Source: Nicotiana tabacum (lineage: Eukaryota; Streptophyta; Magnoliopsida; Solanales; Solanaceae). Taken from it: a stretch of 64,000 nt of DNA. The translations under genes were made by a program, and so were the position numbers. Within the stretch, counting starts at the first letter, position 1, and each line of letters opens with the position of its first letter. Positions 11,351-22,416 of the stretch are shown in pieces. The notes under the pieces were generated by a model. It was not told the origin of the DNA, searched no databases, and saw nothing but the letters and a program-made list of their open reading frames with translations. The DNA lies in assembly GCF_000715075.1 (NCBI RefSeq), contig NC_134103.1:72913519-72977518 (forward strand). Reading direction: 5' to 3'.

Positions 11351-12336
11351 GATTAAGGAATCACTAGGCAGAATTCATAAATTCGAAAATCGCCATTTTT
11401 ACTCATTTTTGAGTTTTAAGTCTCGGAGTTGGGCTATTTCAAAGGAGATTTTCATGACTTTGAAGTGGGTAAGTATTTTATAACCAAAAATAATTATATT
11501 TCATGAATCAATGTCTATATTCATCCTTTATTTCGGATTTAGATGCAAGAAATTGAAATTTTTGTAAAACTTTCCAAAAATAAAAATTAAGATTTGAAGG
11601 TCCATTTGACATCGGAATTTGATAATTTTTATATGGTTGGACTCGTCTCGGAACGGGCATTCGGATTCCGTAAGTTTTTTCTAGATTCGAGACGTGGGCC
11701 CTACTGATAATTTTTATATGAATTTCGAATTTTAATCCGAAAAATTAGTAAATTCATATGGAATTAATTCTACGATTTATATTGAGTATATTGAATTATT
11801 TATGACTAGATTTGAGGATTTCAGACACGAATTCGCGAGGCAAAGGTGTATTGGATTCTTGAATTTGGTTGCAGAACGAGGTAAGTGTTGTGATTAACCT
11901 TGACTTGAGGGAATAGAACCCTTAAATTGTTTGTTATGTGAAATATATGTGAACGACGTATAGGCGAGGTGACGAGTGTCTATGCGTCGTCAAATTAATT
12001 GTTTGCATAATTACTTGAAAATCATAAATCGTTTTAAATCATGAATTAATTATTATATTAATTGCTTCACTCATATTCCTTGTCAAATATTAATTCTTGA
12101 ATTCCTGCAATAAATGTTACATGCTTATTTTACTTATGTGTCTTAATTGCTATTTGACATTTACCATATTAAATATTAAACTGCCTATTTTCTCCATGAT
12201 TTCTATAATTAATTGCTAATTGTCATTGTTTGTTCATAAATAAATTATAATTATTGTGTGCCTTGATGCTTAATAGTTTCTCATTGAACGTGGTATTTTT
12301 TGGAGTAATTTTTATTACATTTATAAGTTATTAAAA

Positions 12337-12700
12337 TATATTGGGGGATCGGATTGCATGCCGCAACGGAAATGAAAGTAAATATATATTGGGGGATCGG
12401 ATTGCACGCCGCAACGGACTTGTTTAAAAGTCCATATTGGGGGATCAGATTGCACGCCGCAACAGACTTATTAAAAGTTCATATTGGGGGATCGGATTGC
12501 ACGCCGCAACAGACTTATTTAAAAGTCTATATTGGGGGATCTGATTGCACGCCGCAACAGACTTATTTAAAAGTTTATATTGGGGGATCAGATTGTATGC
12601 CGCAACAGACTTATTTAAAAGTCTATATATACTTGACTAAAATGAATATATTGGGGGATTGAATATGAATATATTGTGGAAGCGTGTTGCATGCTGCAAC
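12337..12700 (+). repeat. 48-bp minisatellite in second LTR, about seven units
   Basis: The string TTGGGGGATC starts units at 12341, 12389, 12437, 12484, 12532, 12580 and 12651; five intervals are 47-48 bp and the last is 71. Each unit carries ATTGCACGCCGCAAC and an ACTTATTTAAAAGT-like spacer. It sits where the 53-bp repeat lies in the first LTR. Confidence 0.9.
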
Positions 12701-13339
12701 GAAAATTGATGGAAATAATAATTGGTTATGACTGCCGAATTGGTTTCAACTGTTAAAATGAGTTACCTGATTTATTTCTATTATTGTTGTTATTACTATT
12801 ATTGCATATAGGTTAATGTAAGTGACCTGCCTTAGCCTCGTCACTACTTTGTCGAGGTTAGGCTCGGCACTTACCAGTACATGGGGTCGGTTGTACTGAT
12901 ACTACACTCTGCACTTCTTATGCAGATTTCGGAGTTGGTCCCAGTGGCGTACCATAAACTTGCTCGGATTTCAGCTATTCAGAGGAGACTTGAGGTATAA
13001 CTTCATGGCGTCCGCAGTTCCGAAATCCCTGTCTACTTTACTTTAGTTGTGTGTTTGTTTTCAGACAGCTTTTTTTTATTCAGACCTTTTATTTGTATTA
13101 TTCTAGAAGCTCGTGCATTTGTGACACCAATTCTGGGATGGTATTTAGGCAACACTATTTTTATGGATTATTCACTACATTTCAGACTTTACTTCCGCAT
13201 TTGTTTCTTTGTTATTAATCAATTTAAAATTATTTTAAAATGAATAATATTATTCTAGCGTTGGCTTGCCTAACAAGTGAAATGTTAGGCGCCATCACGG
13301 TCTCGAAGGTGGAAATTTCGGGTCGTGACAAATTTGAAT

Positions 13340-13342
<3 letters not shown>

Positions 13343-13408
<66 letters not shown>
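13343..13408. repeat. (TA)n microsatellite
   Basis: About 33 uninterrupted TA units follow 12 bp after the LTR end. A translated Tyr-Ile run over it is meaningless. Confidence 0.98.
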
Positions 13409-13411
<3 letters not shown>

Positions 13412-13761
13412 TTGTCAATTTACATGTTTCACTGTGAAAGTAAAAGTAGTCAAGCAATAGATATTACTTTACATCATTTTCAGTCTAAGAATGTATTCCA
13501 ATTCTGCATATTCCATGTATTGAATTGTTCTCATCTTTTGTTTATTGAATCTATGAGATTGACTAAAGCTTATCCAATGGAGCAAAGCCAGGTGCTAAGC
13601 AAGTCGATAAGGATGTTGATTGTAATTTGACCAAAAATATTTTAATAAGAGATGTTAGTGTGTTTGACCAAAATCACTTCACTGAACAAGTAATCCAATT
13701 AAGAAGCCATTTAAATGGGTGAAAGAAAGGGACAGTAACCAAGTTGACTAGCATGTTTTTG
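13409..13761. other. Unassigned intergenic DNA
   Basis: AT-rich sequence with no conserved frame, terminal repeat or RNA gene that I can see. Confidence 0.6.
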
Positions 13762-14046
13762 GGAATTTTGCTCGGGTGTTTTATTGACTTTGTTTTAAAA
13801 GAAATTTTTAAGAGAAAAAAGAAAAAGACAATACAATACATTTTTCTTTGTAGTAAAATCTTAAATCTCACCGGAAAATATTGCATTGGGCTATCATTCC
13901 CTTTCAAAAGATAGAAAGGGTACTATTTCCCGACACTTAAATATGGTGATTAATTTATGCTTTAGTCTACACACAGTTCACATTATTAGACAGATTCTAA
14001 TATCCGGATTTTTATAGTTTAAGCAAGTTTTCGTCGTTAGATAGAA
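13762..14046. repeat. Left copy of 285-bp direct repeat flanking the Tat element
   Basis: The segment starts GGAATTTTGCTCGGG and ends GTTAGATAGAA, immediately before the 5' LTR. A copy of the same length lies at 21158-21442, with roughly ten substitutions by eye. It is far too long for a target-site duplication. Confidence 0.95.
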
Positions 14047-14729
14047 TGTGTACGGTCAGAACCGATTGAGTCAGTCGTACGGACTGATCGAGACGGCAAT
14101 ATTTCGATCGAAAAGTATCTATGTAAGGTCAGGTCGAGGTCCGAAGAAAGGGGCTTCAGGATTCGAGCTCCAAGTCCGATCAAGGATCAGTTCGGTATCA
14201 TTATCGGGCCCATGACCAAATCGAACTACGAGGCAAAAGGTTGTCGGAGATGCACAGACCGACCAACACCCACCCCGAATATCAAGACTCCGAGTCAGGA
14301 TCGAGCTCGAGTCAAGGTCAATGGCTCAACCCGATATCGAGTTCGAGTCAGTATCGAAGCTCACAGACAAGGCCGTTACAATCGCACTAAGGAAGAGAAT
14401 CGTGGCGGGAAGTAGGGAAAAGACAATACATCATGGACTCTCCACTATGTATTTTTTATTGTTGTATATAAAGTAGGATCCATCTACTATAAAAGGGAGG
14501 ATGGATTGTAAGCAGAGACAGATTGGAACAAAAGATTTTTTTTCTCATATTGAAAGATATCCCCTTGTGTTTATTTTCCTGTATCTTATTTGTTCTTCTT
14601 CTCACTATTCTCATTCTCATAGTCAAGAATATACGTATTTCTATTTCTGTATACGATTTGTATCAAATTATATCACATATCCTTAGAACCATACACAAAT
14701 TTAACTCTATCTAATTTTTCAGGTAAACA
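14047..14729 (+). repeat. 5' LTR of Tat element
   Basis: It starts TGTGTACGG and ends GGTAAACA, with a matching copy at 20469-21143. TATAAAAG at 14488-14495 in the context CTACTATAAAAGGGAGG is a good LTR TATA box; the 3' LTR has it at 20908. Confidence 0.92.
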
Positions 14730-14730
14730 G

Positions 14731-14750
14731 TTTGGCGCCCACCGTGGGGC
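14731..14750 (+). other. Primer binding site of Tat element
   Basis: TTTGGCGCCCACCGTGGGGC begins one base after the LTR end. This sequence is common as a primer site in plant Gypsy elements of the Tat group. I do not assign the tRNA with certainty. Confidence 0.8.
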
Positions 14751-14816
14751 TAAGGGTAACAGTGATTGTTTGATACAAATCTGCAATACACACCAGTTTA
14801 CAACTTCAAATCAACA

Positions 14817-15995
14817 ATGGCAAACCCTCGATTGATGGCTTTACCTATCGACCACGAAGCCGGCCTTCAAGATGAAACCAACAACTTGACACCCAGGGTC
14901 GGAAGGCAAATTAACGATGTCACCGTAGCTCGAGTCGAAGTACCGCTAGATGTCAATTTACAAGTGGCTCTTGAGGCGAACCAACGTTCCGAACCGGAAA
15001 AAGCATTCAGGGCGGTACTCGATCCGTAGCTCGAGACACCCATAACGTGGAGGAGATCGAAGTCAGCTTACGGATGATCTTCGAGATGTTACAAGCCCAA
15101 CAAATAGCGATAGCTCAATTGCAGAGCCAAACTCAGGTACAAAGCAGGCCGGAGACTAATCCGCTTCGAGAAATCACCCACAGAACGGAACCAGCCATAG
15201 TGAAGTCAAATGAACGAGTCGAAGCCAACGATAAAAAGGTAGAAACATATAATTCCAGGGTCGATCAGATCCCGAAAGCTCCATCAATGATAAAAGGGCT
15301 AGATTCAAAAAAATTCATTCAAAAGCCTTTTCCCTCGAGTGCAGCCCCAAAACCAATCCCCAAAAAATTTTGTATGCCCGAAATACCCAAATATAATGGA
15401 ACGACTGACCCCCAACGAGCACGTCAGTTCTTACACATGTGCCATCAAGGGCAATGATTTGGAAGATTATGAGATCAAATCTGTATTATTGAAAAAATTC
15501 GGTGAAACCGTGTCAAAGGGGGTAATGTTATGGTATCATAATTTACCATCTAACTCTGTTGATTCTTTTGCTATGCTTGCAGATTGCTTCGTAAAAGCAC
15601 ATGCCGGAGCCATAAAGGTCGAAACCAGAAAGTCGGACCTGTTCAAGGTAATACAAAAGGATAACGAGATGCTAAGGGAGTTCGTATCTCGTTTTCAAAT
15701 GGAACGAATGGATCTGCCACCAGTCACAGATGATTGGGCTGTTCAAGCTTTCACTCAAGGTCTAAACGAGCGGAGCTCGATGGCTTCACGGTGGCTGAAG
15801 CAAAATCTGATCGAGTACCCAGCTATTACTTGGACCGATGTGCACAATCGATATCAATCCAAAATAAGAGTCGAAGATGACCAGTTGATTTCTAGGTCCT
15901 TTACGAAAAGAACTACCAAGCAAAAGTCGACCAGAGATCGATACCAGCCATATAATGGAAACGATACTACTGCTGAGTATCCGAGGCCTCTTTAA
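14817..15995 (+). pseudogene. Broken gag of Tat element
   Basis: The start ATG at 14817 has a good context (AACAATGG). The first frame stops at 15027, a second runs 15047-15457 and a third 15339-15995, so at least two shifts break the gene. The third part is the best: it reads MLWYHNLPSNSVDSFAMLAD, then FVKAHAGAIKVETRKSDLF and REFVSRFQMERM, the conserved capsid domain of Tat-type gag. A single-base shift near 15410 joins the second and third frames. No zinc knuckle is seen before the frame ends. Confidence 0.85.
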
Positions 15996-16254
15996 AATCA
16001 ACCTCGTATACTGGGGGGCTTTATCATTGAACGCATCTGTGATGATTATCAAGTTCGGTGCAAAGGAAGTTACTTCGTTATTTCATGACAAATAGTGTCT
16101 CAACAGGAAACATTGTAAGAGCCAAATGGTCAAAACGAACCATGCTTATGTAGTTGGCCCGAGCCCTTACGCAAAACATGAACACATGTATAACTTGCAA
16201 AGAAAGCCCTCTTCTTTACCGATATTCTATGTTCAAGATTTATTATGCAAACAG

Positions 16255-17155
16255 GATCGAGTTCGAATCATTCACTCGACTACTAAGCCTACGGGCTACT
16301 TTTATTTCGAGTTCGAGCAATCACTCACTCGACCATTAAGCCTACGGTCTACTTTGACCATTACGCTTACGGGCTACATTATTTCGAGTTCGAATCATTC
16401 ACTTGACTACTAAGCCTACGGGCTACTTTGACAATTATGCCTACGGGCTACATTGCATCGAGTTCGAATCATTCACTCGACTGCTAAGCCTACGGGCTAC
16501 TTTTATTTCGAGTTCGAGCAAGCACTCACTCGACCATTAAGCCTACGGGCTACTTTGACCATTACGCCTACGGGCTACATTATTTCGAGTTCGAATCATT
16601 CACTCGACTACTAAGCCTACGGGCTACTTTTATTTCGAGTTCGAGCAAGCACTCACTCGACTATTACGCCTACGAGCTACATTGCATCGAGTTTGAATCA
16701 TTCACTCGACTGCTAAGCCTACGGGCTACTTTTATTTTGAGTTCGAGCAAGCACTCACTCGACCATTAAGTCTACGGGCTACTTTGACCATTACGCCTAC
16801 GGGCTACTTTGACCATTACGCCTACGGGCTATATTATTTTGAATTCTAATCATTCACTCGACTACTAAGCCTACGGGCTACTTTTATTTCGAGTTCGAGC
16901 AAGCACTCACTCGACTATTACGCCTACGGGCTATATTACATCGAGTTCGAATCATTCACTCGACTACTAAGCCTACGGGCTACTTTTATTTCGAGTTCAA
17001 ACAAGCACTCACTCGACCATTACGCCTAAGGGCTACATTATTTTGAGTTCAAATCATTCACTCGACTACTAAGCCTACGGGCTACTTTTATTTCGAGTTC
17101 GAGCAAGCACTCACTCGACCATTACCCCTACGGGCTACATTATTTCGAGCAAAAA
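16255..17155 (+). repeat. Tandem array in the 3' region of the Tat element
   Basis: The word CCTACGGGCTAC recurs more than twenty times, alternating with TTCGAGTTCGA and CACTCGACTACTAAG or CACTCGACCATTA. Higher-order units are roughly 100 bp, with some units shortened or doubled (for example 16780-16830). Tandem subrepeats in the 3' untranslated part are a known habit of Tat/Ogre elements and can seed satellites. Frames on either strand here are repeat artefacts. Confidence 0.9.
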
Positions 17156-17399
17156 TACTCATTTCTTCGAATTCAAACGAACACTTGACTATTTAAGCTG
17201 AAGGATGTTCGAGCCTGATAAAGTAAAGTTACTACCTACAAGGCAACAGAAATTAAAATTCAAACTATCTATTTAGTTTGAAAGGCTATTTTACTTCAAA
17301 AGGAAGAAAGATTTATATTTACAAATTTTTTGTACAGAGGCGGCTACTCTGCCAAAAGGAAGTTCTTTATACAAAAACCGAAAGTGGTATCAAAAGAAC

Positions 17400-18230
17400 G
17401 CAGCAAACGACCTAAGGCCCTAAATGACTCAATCTTCATTGGAGGTCGTATTCTCGGCATCGTCCTCATCTTCAGACTCCCCCGAGTCATCGGAGTCCTC
17501 CTAAGGAAAGGCCAACCTCCGAGCTTTGTTCTCCTCTGCCCTGGTGACTTCAATCTCAGTCCCAATATCGAATCCCTGAGCTCTGACCTCCTCGAGAGCC
17601 TCTCTCGGAGCTTGCCATTTTGTATGTTCGACCATGCTCTCAACTTTGGCTTGTTAACCTCGACATCGATCCTGAACTGAGCCAATTTGGCATCAGCTCT
17701 TTTATTAGCCTCGATCACCTCAGATCTGGCCACTTCAAGTTCTTTCGCCAAATCTGCTTTATCTGAAGTGGCCAAATCCAACTGATGCTGAAGCTCTTTC
17801 ATCTTTTCGATCATCCCCAAAGCATTTTCTTTCGCAGATTGAAGTTGGGCATCAGACAGCTCCAACTGAGCTTCGACGGCTTCCTTTTTTTAGGCAAGGA
17901 TATCCATACACTTTTTAAATTCTTCTGCCTCGGCAAGTAGCGCATCTACCTGTGAGTTAAGCCGTCCAATCTGCTCGATCCTATGCCGAACCTGCAGAAT
18001 CGGATCATTAGTGGTTATCTCTTTTTCATCTTCACTATCACGGAACATTCGAAATATCTGCTCAGCCATCTCCTCATGCTCTTCCCGAGCCGCTGGCAAA
18101 TCTGCTCGAAGTTTTTCACTAAGGAGCTTGTACGAGTCACTCTTCTCAGTGAGGATCCGAACCTCGGCATCATGCTCCTCCCGGATTCAAAGAAAGGCCT
18201 CGTGATGCAACACCGAAGCCTGCAAACAAA
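17400..18230 (-). pseudogene. 3' part of antisense gene: coiled-coil exons
   Basis: On the minus strand two open pieces, 18099-17890 and 17865-17344, are rich in Glu, Lys, Leu and Gln in heptad-like order, for example SAKENALGMIEKMKELQHQL and SDKADLAKELEVARSEVIEA. A stop at 17889-17891 and a shift near 17600 break them. The acidic tail EDSDDSGESEDEDDAE can still be read in another frame near 17450-17500. This matches the long coiled-coil C-terminus of the plant antisense retrotransposon gene; its function is not known. Confidence 0.7.
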
Positions 18231-18250
18231 ATAAAAAACATTAGAATTAC

Positions 18251-18979
18251 CTACAACTCTATGTGTAAAAGAAGCAACGAAAATGCGATCAGAGTTACCC
18301 GATTCAAAGTATGTTGGGCCTCGTTGAAGAGACAGGCAGGCCCCACCGCATTCATCACTGATTGATCTTCGTCGATCACCAAGGATCGTAGGTAGCTGGC
18401 AATCCCCACAGGGGAAGAAACAATTCGGGTATCCGCAGGTACGGAGAGCACTATCTTCTGCCTTCGGTCGGGATCAATGCTCGGGGCCAGAAATCGGTCC
18501 ACCAGTTTATGAATCGATGAAGGCTCGGTAGAACCCGACCACGACGTTTTTTTGGGTACCGGCATTCCACCAAAACCGGTAACCTCCTTCGAGGCACCTG
18601 ACTCGAGCCCCTCCAGAAAACCATGGATATCGGCCGACTCCTGAATACCCTCATAGGACTGATCCTCCAACATGACGGCCTCTCGAATCATGGCATCCGA
18701 AATCTGAGGGGATCCGCCAATGTCAACTATCCCAAACTCATCCCTTGAAATATCTTCTACTACCCGAGAAGATCCACCCTCGGTGTCCCTTTCAATCATC
18801 TTAGTTCGAGAAGGGATAATCTCGGCTTCTTCTTGTTCTGGGATTATGGCCAAGGTTCCCTGATTTGCTTCCACCAAATTGGAAGACTGTTGAATCACAA
18901 CATTAGCCCGTACGCAGGCTAAATTCTCCTCTCCTTCTTCGAGCCCGTCCCTTAAATGGTGGGCCACTTCCGAAGTCAT
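18251..18979 (-). pseudogene. Middle exon of antisense gene
   Basis: An open piece of 242 codons on the minus strand, acidic and Ser-rich at first, with HKLVDRFLAPSIDPDRR near its middle and NAVGPACLFNEAQHTLNR at the end, just before a probable donor site near 18300. It lies between the N-terminal Transposase_28-like part and the coiled coil. An upstream Lys-rich piece (about 19140-18980) joins it only with frameshifts. Confidence 0.65.
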
Positions 18980-19209
18980 AACACTAGAGCCTCCTTCGGC
19001 TTTTGAGATCTCTTAGCCGGTTTCTTCTTCTCCAAGCTCGGAGAGCCCGATACGTCTTTTCTCTTCCTTTATTTTACCTGCTTCAGGACAGGAACTTCTT
19101 CGCCACTAGATGGAGCCCTCATGACTACATCTTTCCCGAGTCCTACAAAAGGGATGAGGGAGATTTACCATACAAACCGATGAAGAGAAAAATTGACAAA
19201 AAGATTTAC

Positions 19210-20097
19210 CATGACTGTGGGCCTTCCATCGACCCTTTGATTATTCGACCCAAGCACGCTCGGAGTACGGTCTCTGCAACATCAGACTTTTGAGTTTTGA
19301 CCCATTGTTTAAGATCCGGGATTGGTTCCGGCATTCGAGCTACGGCTGTGATAAGAAAAGAAAAATGGATCAACAAAATAAAAGGCAATCACAAAATCAA
19401 AACGGGCAAAGAGAAACGTTCACTCACGGCTCATATTCCATTTCTCGGGAAATGGCAAGTCATCGGCAGGGATCAGGTCCGAGGTTTTGATTCGAACAAA
19501 ACGGCCCATCCAACCTCGATCCCGAGTCTCGTCTATGCTCAAGAATAGCACTTTGGTTGCTCGGTGAGCAAGCTTGATCAACCCTCCTCGATAAAGTCCG
19601 GGACTATAAAGGCGCATAAGATGATCGAGGGTGAAGATACGCCCCTCGACCTTGCTCGAGAAAAATCGAAGAAGAATCACTATCCTCCAAAAGGAAGGGT
19701 GAATTTGGCCGATGGTCACATCGTACCTCTTACAAAAGGCAACGATGATAGGGTCTAAAGATCCCAACATGAAAGGATAAGTGTAAACACTTAAGAACCC
19801 TTCGACGTGGGCAGTAATTGATTCATCAGGCGATGGGATTACTATGAGTTTATTATCCCAGTTGCATTCTTGTATGACTTTATCGAGAACGTTTTTGGTA
19901 ATTGAACATTGATACCTTGACATCGGCTCACACCGACCTGGTATAGGAGAAGGCTTTTCAATTTTAAAATCGCCTACAGTCGAAAACCCTACGGGAACGA
20001 ATTCCTCAGGGTGGGGCTCTTCCACATCCTCGCCACCAGCAGGTCGAGATGAAGAAGCGGTCTCTTTTTGCGGAACAGTTTTAGACGTTTTTGCCAT
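19210..20097 (-). pseudogene. 5' exons of antisense gene with Transposase_28-like domain
   Basis: Exon 1 runs from the ATG at 20097 down to 19428 and ends at a CC|GTGAGT donor. Exon 2 begins after TTATCACAG at 19345 and runs to 19210 at a TG|GTAAAT donor. Exon 1 carries the hallmark block YTYPFMLGSLDPIIVAFCKR followed by IGQIHPSFWRIVILLRFF, as in the Pfam family named putative gypsy-type transposon (Transposase_28). The protein has never been shown to move DNA; the name is historical. A shift in exon 2 and stops further on make this copy a pseudogene. Confidence 0.8.
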
Positions 20098-20257
20098 TTA
20101 AAATTTTGTGAACAAAGAACGGAAGTATTTGGTGTTTTAAGAAAGAGTTTGCAGTAAAACTCACATATTTACAGGCAGAAAACTCAGAAGAGACGAAAAG
20201 GAATTTAGAAAAATTGGAAGATTGAAGACGTAAAGTATGAATGATGGAAGGAAAGGC

Positions 20258-20265
20258 TATTTATA
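20258..20265 (-). promoter_or_regulatory. TATA box for the antisense gene
   Basis: On the minus strand CTATAAATAG lies about 160 nt upstream of the antisense ATG at 20097 and inside the element, 200 bp from the 3' LTR. It suggests the antisense gene has its own promoter, independent of the LTR. Confidence 0.65.
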
Positions 20266-20449
20266 GATTGAAGCAATGACGGTTCAATATCAGAGGTGGC
20301 CGACCACCGTCTGACACATTAAATGCCTTGGTAAAACCGAACCGATGGGACAGCTATCACATACGTCATGGTCGAGATCGATGTAAACGTCAGTATATAT
20401 CTGATCGAGCTGTTGGGAAATCATATTGTTTCTCGCCATATCCTTTTCC

Positions 20450-20468
20450 GAGAAATGAGGGGACTATC
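20450..20468 (+). other. Polypurine tract of Tat element
   Basis: GAGAAATGAGGGGACTATC immediately precedes the 3' LTR start. It is purine-rich but imperfect at its last bases. Confidence 0.6.
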
Positions 20469-21143
20469 TGTGTACGGTTAAAACTGATTGAGTCAGTCGT
20501 ACGGACTGATCGAGACGACAATACTTCGATCGAAAGATATCTACGTAAGGTCAGGTTGAGGTTCGAAGAAAGGGGCTTCATGATTCGAGTTCCAAATCCG
20601 ATCAATGATCAGTTCGGTATCATTATCGGGCCCATGACCAAATCGAACCACGAGGCAAAAGGTTGTCGAAGATGCACAGACCGACCAATACCCACCCCGA
20701 ATATCAAGACTCCGAGTCAGGATGGAGCTCGAGTCAAGGCCAATGGCTCGACCCGATATCGAGTTCGAGTCAGTATCGAAGCTCACAGACAAGGCCGTTA
20801 CAGCCGCACTAAGGGAGAATCCTGGCGGGAAGTAGGGAAAAGACAATACATCATGGGCTCTCCACTACGTATTTTTTATTGTTGTATATAAAGTAGGATC
20901 CCTCTACTATAAAAGGGGGATGGATTGTAAGCAGAGACAGATTGGAACAAAAGATTTCTTCTTATATTGAAAGATATCCCCTTGTGTTTATTTTCCTTTA
21001 TCTTATTCGTTCTTCTTCTCATTATTCTCATTCTCATAGTCAAGAATACACGTATTTCTATTTCTGTATATGATTTGTATCAAATTATATCACATATCCT
21101 TAGAACCATACACAAATTTAACTCTATCCAATTTTTCGGGTAA
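20469..21143 (+). repeat. 3' LTR of Tat element
   Basis: It is collinear with 14047-14729, with scattered substitutions and small indels. It stops at GGTAA, lacking the final few bases of the 5' copy, and runs into the filler GCTTAGACAGATTA before the right 285-bp repeat. This damaged edge explains why no target duplication can be found. Confidence 0.9.
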
Positions 21144-21157
21144 GCTTAGACAGATTA

Positions 21158-21442
21158 GGAATTTTGCTCGGGTGTTTTATTGACTTTGTTTTAAAAGAAA
21201 TTTTTAAGAGAAAAAATAAAAAGACAATACAATACATTTTTCTTTGTAGTAAAATCTTAAATCTCACTGGAAAATATTGCATTGGGTTATCATTCCCTTT
21301 CAAAAGATAGAAAGGGTACTATTTCCCGACACTTAAATATGGTGATTAATTTATGCTTTAGTCTACACACAGTTCACATTATTAGACAGATTCTAATATC
21401 GGGATTTCTATAGTTTAAGTAAGTTCTTATCGTTAGATAGAA
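21158..21442. repeat. Right copy of 285-bp direct repeat
   Basis: Same length as 13762-14046 and the same start and end words. It continues without break into unique DNA at 21443 (GTTCCGTTTG), so this copy is joined to the original right flank. Confidence 0.95.
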
Positions 21443-21842
21443 GTTCCGTTTGAAGTTTTAGTAATATTTAATTTATTGTTATTGTTCAGTGTGTTTAATT
21501 GTAAGAATGTAATTATGCAGATTAGTGATGTTACAATCGAACCCCTTATTTTTATTGTTTGTGTTTCTAAACTGTATTTTAGCATGTTACAATGTCGATA
21601 TAATTAGAAGTTATAACTGTTTGAAATTTGTGTTTCTAAGAACTATTGTCTAATGTTGCATTTCAGGGATCAAAACAAAACTATTTGTATACTTTAAATA
21701 CCGGGAATAAGTCTTGAATAAATGATATGTTTTGATCAATTAATAGAAAAAAATGATATGACACTATAAATATTATGTGTTTTATTTACCAATCTTTTGT
21801 AAAAAATATAATATCACTAAACGCATATTTATAACGGATTGT
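21443..21842. other. Unassigned AT-rich DNA
   Basis: No frame, terminal repeat or RNA gene is visible. It is the left host flank of the Athila insertion; its last five bases, ATTGT (21838-21842), form one side of the target duplication. Confidence 0.6.
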
Positions 21843-22377
21843 TTATCACGTCCAAAGTCCACCTCAATAGAGATATGAAACGGTCGTATGCAATAATAAA
21901 TACTCAACTAGGAGTCGGGGTCGAATCCACTGGGAACTAGGATGGGAGTTAGGGGTATATATTTCAAATGAGCAATTAGATTATCTAGACTGCACTTCCA
22001 CAACAAGGATTTGCTTTCTATTTCTACCGTTAATCTAATGATTGCAAGATAAAGAAAGTAGACTAGAGATAATTGGTTTTAAGGTTTTTCCAAATGGGTA
22101 AAAGGCCTAGGGTTGTGACCATAACCTAGGTGTTTGCCTAATGGGATAAAGACGTTAATACTTGTTTTGTTGATTTGGGTGTATTATAGCTCTCAACTCT
22201 ACATTACCCACTCAATACCTCTCGGTCAGAGAGTGATTTTGCCCAATTTGACTTTCTCAAGACCAAATGGGTATCACCTTGTGCTTCGGAACACTCCTTT
22301 TTGAGTCGGATTCAATACTTTTGGACTAAAACAAAAGCTAAAAAGCGCTAATAAGCAGTTAAAATCCCCACTTATCA
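21843..22377 (-). repeat. 3' LTR of Athila element (deletion derivative, 535 bp)
   Basis: It matches 33296-33731 and then the last 150 bp of the 5' LTR, with at least two gaps. About 0.9 kb of the middle is missing, including the CpG-palindrome cluster and TATA box. The outer edge on the minus strand starts TGATAAGTGGGG next to the polypurine tract. Confidence 0.92.
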
Positions 22378-22378
22378 A

Positions 22379-22416
22379 CTCCCCCAAACTTAAGTCTTTG
22401 CTTGTCCTCAAGCAAA
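22379..22416 (-). promoter_or_regulatory. Hairpin plus polypurine tract next to 3' LTR
   Basis: On the minus strand a perfect 8-bp stem with a four-base loop, TTTGCTTG-AGGA-CAAGCAAA (22416-22397), is followed eight bases later by the purine run GTTTGGGGGAG (22389-22379), one base before the LTR. The tract would prime plus-strand synthesis. The hairpin is a candidate cis-acting RNA structure. Confidence 0.85.

Larger units (their letters stand above)
10564..13330 (+). repeat. Second Tekay-like LTR, left end missing
   Basis: This stretch has the same order of conserved blocks as the LTR to its left and ends in the same GTCGTGACA, but the usual TGTGATGACC start is absent. It begins at once with sequence matching the LTR interior (CCGAGGTCCCTAGCCCGAGA at 10585). 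No primer site follows 13330. It is a solo or truncated LTR of a related family, probably split when the left element inserted into it; the missing left part would then lie outside the window. Confidence 0.8.
14047..21143 (+). mobile_element. Tat-lineage Ty3-Gypsy element, non-autonomous (no pol)
   Basis: LTRs of about 680 bp (14047-14729 and 20469-21143) flank 5.7 kb of internal DNA. It holds a primer site, a broken gag, a tandem-repeat array and, on the opposite strand, a multi-exon gene with a Transposase_28-like domain. Protease, reverse transcriptase, RNaseH and integrase are all absent: the frame leaves gag near 15995 and the tandem array begins within 300 bp. Gag sequence and the antisense gene both point to the Tat group (Retand/Grande-like). 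Confidence 0.88.

Noticed and set aside
12354..12662. A 102-codon plus-strand frame with repeats
   Set aside because: It only translates the 48-bp LTR minisatellite, whose period is a multiple of three.
13325..13630. Frame with a Tyr-Ile run
   Set aside because: Translation of the TA microsatellite. The same holds for the minus frame at 36474-36662.
16126..16413. Plus-strand frames next to the Tat gag
   Set aside because: They lie in the start of the tandem array and have repeat-driven content.
17330..17680. Plus-strand frame of 116 codons
   Set aside because: Shadow of the antisense coiled-coil exon, which has the more protein-like composition.
13762..21442. 285-bp repeats as LTRs of a larger element
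   Set aside because: No primer site or polypurine tract borders them, their ends are not TG/CA, and the right copy continues into single-copy DNA.
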